From NCBI GenBank assembly GCA_020445335.1, contig JAGRGU010000086.1:1-38101 (forward strand): 38,101 nucleotides of DNA, written 5' to 3'. How positions within the stretch are numbered: position 1 is the first letter of the stretch; the number at the start of each line of letters is the position of its first letter. Origin of the DNA: Gammaproteobacteria bacterium (GTDB lineage: Bacteria; Pseudomonadota; Gammaproteobacteria; Chromatiales; Chromatiaceae). A program made the position numbers and the translations under genes. Shown here piece by piece: positions 15,533 to 23,457 of the stretch. The notes below the pieces were generated by a model. That model worked only from the letters and a program-made list of their open reading frames with translations, was not told where the DNA came from and did not search any database.

Positions 15533-16435
15533 ATGACGACTGACATCAAACTGGGTCTGCTCGGAAATCGCATCGGCCACAGTCGTGCAAAGTCGCTGCA
15601 CGAACTGATGGGCGAGTTGCACGGGTTGAGCGTCCACTACCAGCCGATGGATCTTGCAGCAAAAGGACATGCCGATATCGAATCGGAGCTGCTGCGCTGC
15701 CGCGAGCAGGGGCTGCGTGGCGTGAACGTCACCCATCCCTACAAATGTGATGCGTTCAAGTGCGTGGAGACGCTTCCGGAATTCCCCGCCGGTCTGACCT
15801 CGGTCAACACGGTGCTGTTCGAGGCGGGACGGCTGCTGGCGGACAACACCGACTACAAAGGCTTTTGCCGCGCCTTCAGGGCCCACTTCGGCAAAGCGCA
15901 ACAACCCGGCAGGGTGATGATGATGGGCTCCGGTGGGGTCGGTCTGGCGATCGCTTACGGGCTGCGGAGCCTGATGGCCACCGAGCTGGTGATCCATGAC
16001 AGCAACCCGCAGGCGGCACAGGATCTGGCAGTGCAGCTCGGCGACGGCTCGTTCAAGGTACGGCTGGCCGAGCCGGCCAATTTGATCGATGAAATGCGAG
16101 CGGCGGACGGTGTGATCAACGCCACGCCGATCGGCATGTTCCAGTCTCCCGGGAATCCTTTTCCTGCGCAGGGGTTCGCTCGGCAGCAGTGGGCGTTCGA
16201 TGCGATCTATACGCCCGAAGAGACCGAATTTCTGCATCAGTGCCGGGCGCGCAGTATCGACACCATCTCCGGATTCAAGCTCTTCCTCTACCAGGGAGTG
16301 GATGCCTTCCGTCTGTTCACCGGCATCGAAGTGGATGCGGAGGCGACCGAAAAAGAGCTGCTTCGCAGGTATCCGCTCACCGCGTCCGCAGCGCGGCAAT
16401 CCATCGACCCCAGGACAGAGAGCAGAGGAGCTTGA
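15533..16435 (+). CDS. Shikimate/quinate 5-dehydrogenase-like protein, probably NAD-dependent
   Basis: This 300-residue AroE-fold enzyme has an N-terminal GNRIGHSRAKSLHE substrate loop, NVTHPYK with the catalytic Lys71, DNTDYKGF with the catalytic Asp107, GSGGVGLAIAYGL as nucleotide loop, and INATPIGM. The second beta strand ends IHDSNP: an Asp156 in place of the NRT-type basic pocket of NADP-linked AroE, as in NAD-linked quinate/shikimate dehydrogenases. In the substrate loop, the first Ser (17) is kept but the second is Ala19, and the usual Pro is Lys20. It is therefore more likely a catabolic quinate/shikimate-type dehydrogenase than biosynthetic AroE. The ATG at 15533 has GAGG at 15522-15525. 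A GTG three bases upstream is the alternative start. Confidence 0.85.
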   Translation: MTTDIKLGLLGNRIGHSRAKSLHELMGELHGLSVHYQPMDLAAKGHADIESELLRCREQGLRGVNVTHPYKCDAFKCVETLPEFPAGLTSVNTVLFEAGRLLADNTDYKGFCRAFRAHFGKAQQPGRVMMMGSGGVGLAIAYGLRSLMATELVIHDSNPQAAQDLAVQLGDGSFKVRLAEPANLIDEMRAADGVINATPIGMFQSPGNPFPAQGFARQQWAFDAIYTPEETEFLHQCRARSIDTISGFKLFLYQGVDAFRLFTGIEVDAEATEKELLRRYPLTASAARQSIDPRTESRGA

Positions 16436-16439
16436 AGCG

Positions 16440-17264
16440 ATGGCGCACGAGTTCTCGCTCGCCTATCTGACGGTACCGGGCCTGACCCCGCCTGAACTGA
16501 CCCGCGTTGCGGCGCAGGCCGGCTATGACTTCGTCAGCCATCGACTGGTCCATCTCGGGGTCGCGGGAGAGCCGGAGATCGACCCGCTGTCAGCAGAGGT
16601 CATTCGCGACACCAGGCTGGCATTGGCCGATAGCGGCATCAGGGTGTTCGACATCGAGTTGGTGCGCATCATGCGCAGCATCGAACCGCGCTCGTTCCTG
16701 CCCGCGTTCGAGGTGGGTGCGGAACTGGGGGCCAGTCAGGTGATCTGCTCCGCCTGGACCGATGTGCGCAACGACCGCGATTTCATCGTCGACCGTTTTT
16801 GCGAGATATGCGAGCTTGCGGCCCCTCTCAAGCTGACGGTGAACCTGGAGTTCCCGGCCTTTTCGCGCCTCTCCACGCTGGAAGAGTGCCTCGAGATTCT
16901 GGAGTTGGCCGATCAGCCCAACCAGGGGCTGCTGACCGACGCCCTGTATATGCATTTCAACAAGATGTCGCTGCTGGCGCTGGAGCGTGTCCCGAGCGAG
17001 TGGATCCACTTCATGCATATCAACGATGCCGAGGATATCAGTTACACCAAGGAAGAGATGATCCACACCGCGCGCGACGAGCGCCTCTATCCGGGCGAGG
17101 GGGCGATCGACTTCTCCGCAATCAACTATCTCTTCCCGGAGCTGCCGTTGGCGATCGAACTGCCGCACGAAAAGAGGATGCGCGAGCTCGGTCCGCTGCA
17201 ACATGCACGCAACTGCCTGCAGGCGGCGCACAAGGTGCTCAATCCGGACATCGACTTCGACTGA
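16440..17264 (+). CDS. Sugar phosphate isomerase/epimerase-like TIM-barrel protein
   Basis: This 274-residue member of the xylose-isomerase-like TIM-barrel superfamily has likely metal ligands in VNLEFPAFS (Glu), LLTDALYMHF (Asp/His), FMHINDAED (His/Asp) and AIELPHEKR (Glu). The start at 16440 is set by GAGGAG nine bases upstream; it follows the dehydrogenase by four bases. The family includes epimerases, isomerases and dehydratases such as IolE, IolI and AsbF-type 3-dehydroshikimate dehydratases. A second enzyme of the same superfamily (QuiC1-like) lies downstream, so this one more likely acts at a different step, for example isomerising or dehydrating a ring-derived acid. Exact reaction unknown. 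Confidence 0.75.
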   Translation: MAHEFSLAYLTVPGLTPPELTRVAAQAGYDFVSHRLVHLGVAGEPEIDPLSAEVIRDTRLALADSGIRVFDIELVRIMRSIEPRSFLPAFEVGAELGASQVICSAWTDVRNDRDFIVDRFCEICELAAPLKLTVNLEFPAFSRLSTLEECLEILELADQPNQGLLTDALYMHFNKMSLLALERVPSEWIHFMHINDAEDISYTKEEMIHTARDERLYPGEGAIDFSAINYLFPELPLAIELPHEKRMRELGPLQHARNCLQAAHKVLNPDIDFD

Positions 17265-17296
17265 AACCTGTCACGACTATATCAGGAGAGCCCTAC

Positions 17297-18703
17297 ATGG
17301 CACGTGAAATCACCCCCGAAGAGATTGCTGAAGCCGACCAGATGATCGCGCGTGCGCGCAAGGCGATGGATGCGATCAGCGACTACGACCAGGCGCAGGT
17401 CGACCGTTTGGCACGGGCGCTGGGATGGCACACCGGCAACGAAAAGACCTTTCTGCGGATCGCGCAGATGGGTGTGGACGAATCCGGTATCGGCGATCGC
17501 GCGGGGCGCGCCGGCAAACGCTTCAAGATCCTGGGCGTGCTGCGCGATGCGCTGCGGCAGAACTCCGTGGGTGTAATCGAACATGACGAGGCTCGGGGCA
17601 TTACCAAGATCGCCAAGCCGGCGGGGGTGATCGCCTCGCTGATCCCCACCACCAATCCGGAACTGACACCGCCGGTTACCGGCATTTACGCCATCAAGTG
17701 CAAGGATGCGGTGATCTTCTCTCCGCATCCGCGCGCCAGGAACACCACCTTCGAGATGGTTCGGGTAATGCGCGAAACTCTCAAGCGACTGGGAGCCCCG
17801 GCGGATATCTTCCAGTGCGTGGCGAAACCGTCGATCCCTCTGACAGAATACCTGATGAGCCGCTGCGATCTGACGCTGGCAACCGGCGGCCAGGCGATGG
17901 TCCGGGCGGCCTACAGCTCCGGCAAACCCGCCTACGGTGTCGGTGCCGGCAACTCGACCATGGTGATCGACGAGACCGCGGACATCGCCGAAGCGGCGAG
18001 AAACTCGCGTCTGTCGAAGACCTCGGATTTCGGCTCCGGCTGTTCGGCGGACGGTAATCTGCTGATCGCCGAGCAGATCTACGACGATCTGCGCGCCGCG
18101 CTGGTCGCCGAGGGTGGCTATCTCTGCAATGACGAAGAGAAGTCGCTGCTCGGCAAGGCGCTGTGGCGGGAGGATGGCACGCGCCGCATCGAAACCGTCG
18201 CCGTCTCCGCCCAGCGCATCGCCGAGGCTGCCGGGTTCGCCATTCCCGACGACCGCAGATTCATAATGGTGGAGCAGCAGGAGATCGGCAAAGCGCACAA
18301 GTTCTCGGGAGAGAAGCTCTGCGTGGTCATGGCGTTGTTCAGGTTCAGGGATTTCGACCAGGCGATGCGAATGGTGCGCGAAATCTATGAAGTCGGCGGC
18401 AAGGGCCACTCCTGCGGCATCTACTCGTTCGATGAGGCGCGCATCCTGCGCCACGCCACCAATGCGCCGGTGAGCCGGGTGATGGTGCGGCAACCCCAGT
18501 CCAAGGCCAACGCCGGCAGCTTCAGCAACGGCATGCCGATGACATCGAGCCTCGGATGCGGCATCTGGGGCGGCAACATCACCAACGAGAACGTCTCGCT
18601 GAAGCACTACATGAACGTCACCTGGGTTGCGCGTTCGATCCCCGAGGACCGTCCCTCGGACGCGGAGCTGTTTGGTGAGTTCTACAACACCGAGACCCTG
18701 TGA
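17297..18703 (+). CDS. CoA-acylating aldehyde dehydrogenase, SauS-like
   Basis: This 468-residue aldehyde dehydrogenase is of the CoA-dependent type (AdhE N-domain/EutE/SauS group), expected to convert an aldehyde plus CoA and NAD(P) to an acyl-CoA. Cys249 in SDFGSGCSADG is the probable thiol nucleophile. ASLIPTTNPELTPP and IFSPHPRARN are the group's nucleotide-fold signatures, and GGKGHSCGIYS lies in the C-terminal half. No general-base Glu motif of hydrolytic aldehyde dehydrogenases is evident. Overall pattern is closest, as far as I can judge, to sulfoacetaldehyde dehydrogenase SauS. AGGAG at 17284-17288 fixes the start. No xsc or sulfoacetate-CoA ligase gene is present, so the true aldehyde may not be sulfoacetaldehyde. 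It sits 32 bases after the TIM-barrel gene and 7 before the ThDP gene. Confidence 0.8.
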   Translation: MAREITPEEIAEADQMIARARKAMDAISDYDQAQVDRLARALGWHTGNEKTFLRIAQMGVDESGIGDRAGRAGKRFKILGVLRDALRQNSVGVIEHDEARGITKIAKPAGVIASLIPTTNPELTPPVTGIYAIKCKDAVIFSPHPRARNTTFEMVRVMRETLKRLGAPADIFQCVAKPSIPLTEYLMSRCDLTLATGGQAMVRAAYSSGKPAYGVGAGNSTMVIDETADIAEAARNSRLSKTSDFGSGCSADGNLLIAEQIYDDLRAALVAEGGYLCNDEEKSLLGKALWREDGTRRIETVAVSAQRIAEAAGFAIPDDRRFIMVEQQEIGKAHKFSGEKLCVVMALFRFRDFDQAMRMVREIYEVGGKGHSCGIYSFDEARILRHATNAPVSRVMVRQPQSKANAGSFSNGMPMTSSLGCGIWGGNITNENVSLKHYMNVTWVARSIPEDRPSDAELFGEFYNTETL

Positions 18704-18710
18704 GGACGCC

Positions 18711-20483
18711 ATGAAGGAGATCAATGCCCAGCAACTGGTCCGCTACCTCGAGGCGCGGGGGATCGAGCATGTGTTCGGCCTCTGCGGACACACCAATATC
18801 GCCGTGCTGTCGGCGATGGCGGAGTCGCAGCTGAAGTTCGTCAATGTCCGCCACGAGCAGATTTCGGCTCACGCCGCCGACGGCTACGCGCGGGTGACCG
18901 GCAGGGCCGCGGTGCTGCTGACCCATCTCTCTCCGGGCCTGACCAATGCCGCGACCGGCGTCGCCAACGCGGCACTCGATTGCATTCCGATGGTGGTCAT
19001 CGCCGGCGATGTGCCCAGCCACTACTATGGCAGGCATCCACACCAGGAGGTCAATCTGCACGCCGACGCCAGCCAGTACGAGATCTACCGTCCGTTCGTG
19101 AAGCGTGCCTGGCGCGTGGACCGCGCCGAGCTGCTGCCGGAGATCCTGGAGAAGGCCTTCCTGCTGGCAGAGAGCGGCCAACCGGGTCCGGTGCTGGTCA
19201 ACGTGCCGATGGATATCTTTTCCGCCGAGGTGGAGACCAGGCTGTGGGAGCGCCTGCAGGGCAATACCCGGGCGCTTTCGAAACCCTCGTTGGACGAGCG
19301 GACCGCGCGCAGAATCATCGAGCATCTGCTGGCGGCCGAATCGCCGCTGATCCATGTCGGCGGCGGCGTGGCGCTGGCGCGTGCTTACGACGAACTCCGG
19401 GAGTTCGTCGATCATCTGCAGATTCCGCTCAGCCACAGCCTGATGGGCAAAGGAGCACTGCCCGACGACCATCCGCTGGTGCTCGGCATGACCGGCTTCT
19501 GGGGGCTCAGGTTCGTCAACGAGATGACCCGCGGCGCGGACTGGATCCTGGCGCTGGGCACCCGCTTCAAGGAGGCGGACTGCTCATCCTGGTATCCCGA
19601 GTACACCTTCGATATCGGTGCCGAAGGCTCCAGGCTGATCCATATCGATATCGAACCCCAGGAGATCGGGCGCAACTATCCCACCGAGATCGGCGCGGTG
19701 GCCGACCTCAAGGCGGCACTGCAACTGCTGACCCGGCTTGCCAGGGAGATGCTGCCGCAGGGGCGCCGGGCGCCGGGTCTGGTCGAGAAGATAGCCACCG
19801 AGCGCAAGGCTTTCGCCGACAGCAACATCGAGATGCAGCGCTCGGATGCCTTTCCGATGATGCCGGAGCGAATTCTCGCCGACTTGTGGAGTGCGATGCC
19901 GCGCGACGCGATTCTGACTTCGGACGTGGGTTGGAACAAGAATGGCGTGGCGCAGCAGTTCGCGATCACCACGCCGGGCTCGATCCTGATCCCGGGCGGG
20001 TTCGCCACCATGGGTTTCGGTCCGCCGGCGGCGCTGGGCGCCAAGATCGCGCAACCGCAGCGGGTGGTGATCAGCCTGGTAGGCGACGGCGGTTTTGGCC
20101 AGAATCCGGCGCTGCTCGCAACCGCCGCCGCCGAACGGCTGGCGGTGATCTGGATCATCATGAACAACAACGCCTACGGCACCATCGCCGGTCTGCAGCA
20201 GGCCAACTACGGTTTGACCCATGGCACCACCTTCCCCAGGGCGGAGAGCCTCGCAGAGCAACTGCCGGACTATGCCGCCATTGCCAGGGCCTACGGCGTC
20301 GACGGCGTGCGCATAGACTCTGCCGCGGCATTCAAGCCAGCGCTGCAGGCTGCGATCGAATCGGGCCGGCCGACCGTCATCGATGTCGCGATGATCAACA
20401 ATCCGACGCCGACCAGCGGGCACTGGAACATTCTCGACATCTATTCGCCGCAGCAGCTGAAGGGGCACGCGGCAACCAACTGA
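18711..20483 (+). CDS. ThDP-dependent enzyme of the acetolactate synthase-like family
   Basis: This 590-residue thiamine-diphosphate enzyme has the full three-domain layout. The PYR domain carries the ylide-activating Glu49 in VRHEQISAHAADGYAR, and LSPGLTNAATGVANAALDC follows. The central domain includes GKGALPDDHPL. The PP domain has GDGGFGQNPAL through NNNAYGT, the metal/diphosphate motif. Glu49 excludes glyoxylate carboligase, which lacks it; the N-terminal region differs from Xsc. Possible roles are 2-oxoacid decarboxylase, acyloin lyase or 2-hydroxyacyl-CoA lyase-type cleavage. Adjacent to an acylating aldehyde dehydrogenase, release of an aldehyde that the latter turns into an acyl-CoA is a sensible inference. 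The start has GAGG close upstream, and the stop is one base from the next ATG. Confidence 0.8.
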   Translation: MKEINAQQLVRYLEARGIEHVFGLCGHTNIAVLSAMAESQLKFVNVRHEQISAHAADGYARVTGRAAVLLTHLSPGLTNAATGVANAALDCIPMVVIAGDVPSHYYGRHPHQEVNLHADASQYEIYRPFVKRAWRVDRAELLPEILEKAFLLAESGQPGPVLVNVPMDIFSAEVETRLWERLQGNTRALSKPSLDERTARRIIEHLLAAESPLIHVGGGVALARAYDELREFVDHLQIPLSHSLMGKGALPDDHPLVLGMTGFWGLRFVNEMTRGADWILALGTRFKEADCSSWYPEYTFDIGAEGSRLIHIDIEPQEIGRNYPTEIGAVADLKAALQLLTRLAREMLPQGRRAPGLVEKIATERKAFADSNIEMQRSDAFPMMPERILADLWSAMPRDAILTSDVGWNKNGVAQQFAITTPGSILIPGGFATMGFGPPAALGAKIAQPQRVVISLVGDGGFGQNPALLATAAAERLAVIWIIMNNNAYGTIAGLQQANYGLTHGTTFPRAESLAEQLPDYAAIARAYGVDGVRIDSAAAFKPALQAAIESGRPTVIDVAMINNPTPTSGHWNILDIYSPQQLKGHAATN

Positions 20484-20484
20484 T

Positions 20485-22377
20485 ATGAAGACCTCTATCG
20501 CCACCATTGCCATCGCAGGCGACCTGAGCAAGAACCTGACCGCCATCGCCAACGCCGGATTCGACGGTGTCGAGCTGTTCGAACAGGACCTGATCGCCTT
20601 CAACGGTTCACCGCAGCGCCTCGGTGAGATGGTACGCGAGCACGGCCTGAGGATCGATCTGCTGCAGTCGGTAAAGGAGTTCGGCGGTCTCCCGGCTCCG
20701 CTGCGGGCACGCGGATTCGATGTCGTGGAGCGCAAATTCGACCTGATGCAGGCGCTGGGTACTGAGCTGCTGCTGGTCAGTTCCTGCACCCCCGCAGCTT
20801 CGCTGGGCGGCGTCGACCGGCTCGCCTCGGACCTGCGCGAACTGGCTGAACGGGCGGCGCGGCGGGGTCTCAGGATCGGCTACGAAGCGGTCTCATGGGC
20901 GCGCATCGTCGCCGACTACCGCGATGCCTGGGAGCTGGTCAGGCGCGCCGATCATCCAGCGCTCGGGCTGGTGCTCGACAGCATTCACGTATTGGCCGAT
21001 GCGCTCAGTCCCGAGCACATTCGCATCATTCCGGCGGACCGGATCTTTCACGTACAGCTGGCGGACGCCCCGCTGCTGCGGATGGAGCTGGAGTACCGCT
21101 CGCGCAATTTTCGCAGCCTGCCGGGGGAGGGCGGTCTGGCACTGGCCGATTTCATGTCTGCGGTAGCGGCTACCGGCTACGATGGTCCGGTTTCGCTGGA
21201 GATTCTCAACTACCGTTTCCACAGCGGACTGCCGCGAACCATCGCGGAAGATGGCTATCGCTCGATCGTACAACTGATGGACCAGGTGCGAACCAGGCAG
21301 CCCGAGATGGTTATGCAGGTGCCGGAGATGCCGGCCAAAAGCAGGGCGGAGGGGATCGAGTTCATCGAGTTCGCCGCCGATGCCGAGAAAGTCGCGGGCC
21401 TGGAGCGCCTGCTCGACACGCTCGGCTTCGTTCCGCTGGCCCACCACATCAACAAGCGTGTGGCGTTGTGGCGGCAGGGTGCGATCAACATCCTGATAAA
21501 TACCGAACCGAAGAGTTTCGCCCATTCCGCCTACACCATGTACGGCACCTCGGTCTGCGATATGGCGCTGCTGGTGGATGACGCCCAGGCGGCCGCAGCG
21601 CGCGCGCGGGCATTGGGCGCCAATCCGTTCAATCAGCCGCACGGCAAGGATGAGCTGGATATTCCCGCCATTCGCGGCGTCAGGGGAACCGTGCTGCATT
21701 TCGTCGATCAGCAATCCGCACTGGGGCGGATCTGGGAAACCGATTTCGATCTGTCGCTGAACGGGGGACAGGATATATCCGGCGTGGGACTCACCCGCAT
21801 CGACCATATCTCGCAGGTGATGGACCATGGCGAGATGCTCACCTGGACCCTCTTCTACACCTCGATTTTCGAAATGAGCAAGATGGCGACGATCAACACG
21901 GTCGACCCGGGTGGCAGGGTCTACAGCCGGGCGCTGCAGAGCGACGACGGAGGGGTGCGCATCGTGCTCAACGGTGCCGATACCCAGCGCAGCTTCAGCG
22001 GCCGATTCGATGCCGACAGTGCCGGTTCATCCGTGCAGCAACTGGCCTTTGCCTGCGACGATATCTTCGCCACCAGCGAGGCGCTGGCGGCAAGAGGCTT
22101 CGAAATCCTTTCGATACCGCAAGATTACTACCTCGATCTGGCGGCGCGCTGCGCATTGGATGCGTCGTTGCTGGAGCGTTTGCGGGCCGCCGATATTCTC
22201 TATGACGAAGACGCCAACGGCGCTTTCTACCATCTCTACAGCCGTCCCCACGGCGAGGGATTCTTCTTCGAGATAGTGCAACGTTGCGGCGGCTATGACG
22301 GCTACGGCGCTGCCAATACCCCGTATCGACTGGCTGCGCAGAAGAAGCTGAAGTCGAAGCGCGGCACGAGCGGCTGA
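20485..22377 (+). CDS. quiC: 3-dehydroshikimate dehydratase, QuiC1 type (TIM barrel plus HPPD-like domain)
   Basis: This 630-residue, two-domain enzyme is expected to dehydrate 3-dehydroshikimate to protocatechuate. Residues 1-~270 are a TIM barrel with metal ligands Glu134 (GYEAVSW), Asp165 (LVLDSIH), Gln191 (FHVQLAD) and Glu239 (SLEILNY). As I recall, these positions are the same as the ligands of Pseudomonas QuiC1. Residues ~290-610 resemble 4-hydroxyphenylpyruvate dioxygenase: His441 (RIDHISQV) and Glu596 (FFFEIVQR) are kept, but the middle His is Gln519 (SVQQLAF), so an active dioxygenase iron site is doubtful. The ATG follows the ThDP stop by one base without a clear Shine-Dalgarno, implying coupled translation. 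Protocatechuate ring-cleavage genes are not in the window. Confidence 0.88.
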   Translation: MKTSIATIAIAGDLSKNLTAIANAGFDGVELFEQDLIAFNGSPQRLGEMVREHGLRIDLLQSVKEFGGLPAPLRARGFDVVERKFDLMQALGTELLLVSSCTPAASLGGVDRLASDLRELAERAARRGLRIGYEAVSWARIVADYRDAWELVRRADHPALGLVLDSIHVLADALSPEHIRIIPADRIFHVQLADAPLLRMELEYRSRNFRSLPGEGGLALADFMSAVAATGYDGPVSLEILNYRFHSGLPRTIAEDGYRSIVQLMDQVRTRQPEMVMQVPEMPAKSRAEGIEFIEFAADAEKVAGLERLLDTLGFVPLAHHINKRVALWRQGAINILINTEPKSFAHSAYTMYGTSVCDMALLVDDAQAAAARARALGANPFNQPHGKDELDIPAIRGVRGTVLHFVDQQSALGRIWETDFDLSLNGGQDISGVGLTRIDHISQVMDHGEMLTWTLFYTSIFEMSKMATINTVDPGGRVYSRALQSDDGGVRIVLNGADTQRSFSGRFDADSAGSSVQQLAFACDDIFATSEALAARGFEILSIPQDYYLDLAARCALDASLLERLRAADILYDEDANGAFYHLYSRPHGEGFFFEIVQRCGGYDGYGAANTPYRLAAQKKLKSKRGTSG

Positions 22378-22412
22378 CGCCGGCGGCATTCGCCCCTGGT
22401 GTGCCGTTGCGC

Positions 22413-23357
22413 ATGACCGTTGTCCTGAATATCGTCGGTTCGGTGTTTCTGCTGATCGCGGTCGGCTATTTCAGTGTGCGCGCGGGCCTCTTTCCTGCGG
22501 ATGGGGTCAAGGGGCTGCTCGAATTCATCCAGAACTTCGCCGTGCCCTGCCTGCTGTTTCAGGCGATGACGTCGGTGGATCTGGGCGCGGTATTCGACCC
22601 CAAGTACCTCTTCTCTTTCTATTGCGGCGCCTTTATCACCTTTGTCACGGCGATTCTCATCGCCGTCTCGGTATTCAAACGCCGACCTGGAGAGGCCATC
22701 GTGGTCGGCTTCTCCGCCTACTTCACCAATACCGTGCTGGTAGGTCTGCCGATCATCAGTCGCGCCTATGGAGAGGAGAGTCTGCCGTTGGCCTACGGCA
22801 TTATCGGTATCCATTCGCCGCTGCTGATGACCTTCGGCATGCTGGCGATGGAGCTCTTCCGCCGGGACGGCGAATCCCTGGCACGGACTATGGCGGGTGC
22901 CTGCAGGCGGATCATGGTCAATCCGATGCTGATAGGAATAGCGGTGGGGTTGTCGATCAATCTGTCGGGCCTCGAGGTGCCCGGGATAATCGACAGCGCC
23001 ACGCAGACCATGGCCGCGGGCGTGTTGCCGGCGGCACTTTTCGGTCTGGGCGGCGCGCTGAACCAGTACCGCCTGCTGGAGAGCTGGCCGCAAGCGACGA
23101 TCTCTTCGGCGCTCAAACTGGTGCTGCATCCGTTGCTGGTGCTGCTGCTGTCACGCTACGTGTTCGCCATCCCCTGGGAGATGGCGCGCATCGCCGTGAT
23201 CATGGCGGCGATGCCCACCGGCCTGAGCGTCTACATCTTCGCCAGCTATTACAACCGCGCCACGGATATCGCGGCCAACACCCTGCTGATCAGTACCGCC
23301 ATGTCGGCGCTGTCGGTCTCGGGCTGGTTGCTGGCGCTCGAGCGCCTTGGCCCCTGA
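22413..23357 (+). CDS. AEC (auxin efflux carrier) family transporter
   Basis: This 314-residue membrane protein has about ten hydrophobic helices in two repeats of five. Family features are the N-terminal helix VLNIVGSVFLLIAVGYFSV, FIQNFAVPCLLFQAM, the crossover region AYFTNTVLVGLPI, and a second half containing VNPMLIGIAVGLSI and AAMPTGLSVYIFA. Bacterial members move malate, malonate and other organic acids. The ATG at 22413 is used; an in-frame GTG at 22401 adds four residues, and neither has a strong ribosome-binding site. Sitting 35 bases after quiC and inside the catabolic cluster, it may export a product or import a second acid beside the TRAP system. Direction and substrate are unknown. 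Confidence 0.85.
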   Translation: MTVVLNIVGSVFLLIAVGYFSVRAGLFPADGVKGLLEFIQNFAVPCLLFQAMTSVDLGAVFDPKYLFSFYCGAFITFVTAILIAVSVFKRRPGEAIVVGFSAYFTNTVLVGLPIISRAYGEESLPLAYGIIGIHSPLLMTFGMLAMELFRRDGESLARTMAGACRRIMVNPMLIGIAVGLSINLSGLEVPGIIDSATQTMAAGVLPAALFGLGGALNQYRLLESWPQATISSALKLVLHPLLVLLLSRYVFAIPWEMARIAVIMAAMPTGLSVYIFASYYNRATDIAANTLLISTAMSALSVSGWLLALERLGP

Positions 23358-23457
23358 ACCGCTCGTCCACGGCAATGAAGTGCGGCAGAGGTGCGGATGC
23401 AGGCGCATTGGCAGGACCCGAATTCAACCAGAGAAGTACCGAACCGGAGAGAAGCGT

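Noticed and set aside
14012..16399. 795-codon open frame on the minus strand opposite the TRAP and dehydrogenase genes
   Set aside because: His/Gln/Asp-rich low-complexity translation typical of the antisense of high-GC genes; the plus strand has clear family genes throughout.
18711..20483. Assignment of the ThDP enzyme as sulfoacetaldehyde acetyltransferase (Xsc) because of the SauS-like neighbour
   Set aside because: Its N-terminal and substrate-loop sequence does not follow the Xsc pattern I know; no phosphotransacetylase or sulfite exporter is nearby.
5203..20483. A glyoxylate carboligase / hydroxypyruvate isomerase pair
   Set aside because: The ThDP enzyme has the activating Glu49 that glyoxylate carboligase lacks, and hyi is 13 kb away in a different unit.
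18980..20488. 502-codon frame overlapping the ThDP gene in another frame
   Set aside because: Arg/Ala/Gly-rich shadow with no domain; the ThDP frame carries all family motifs.
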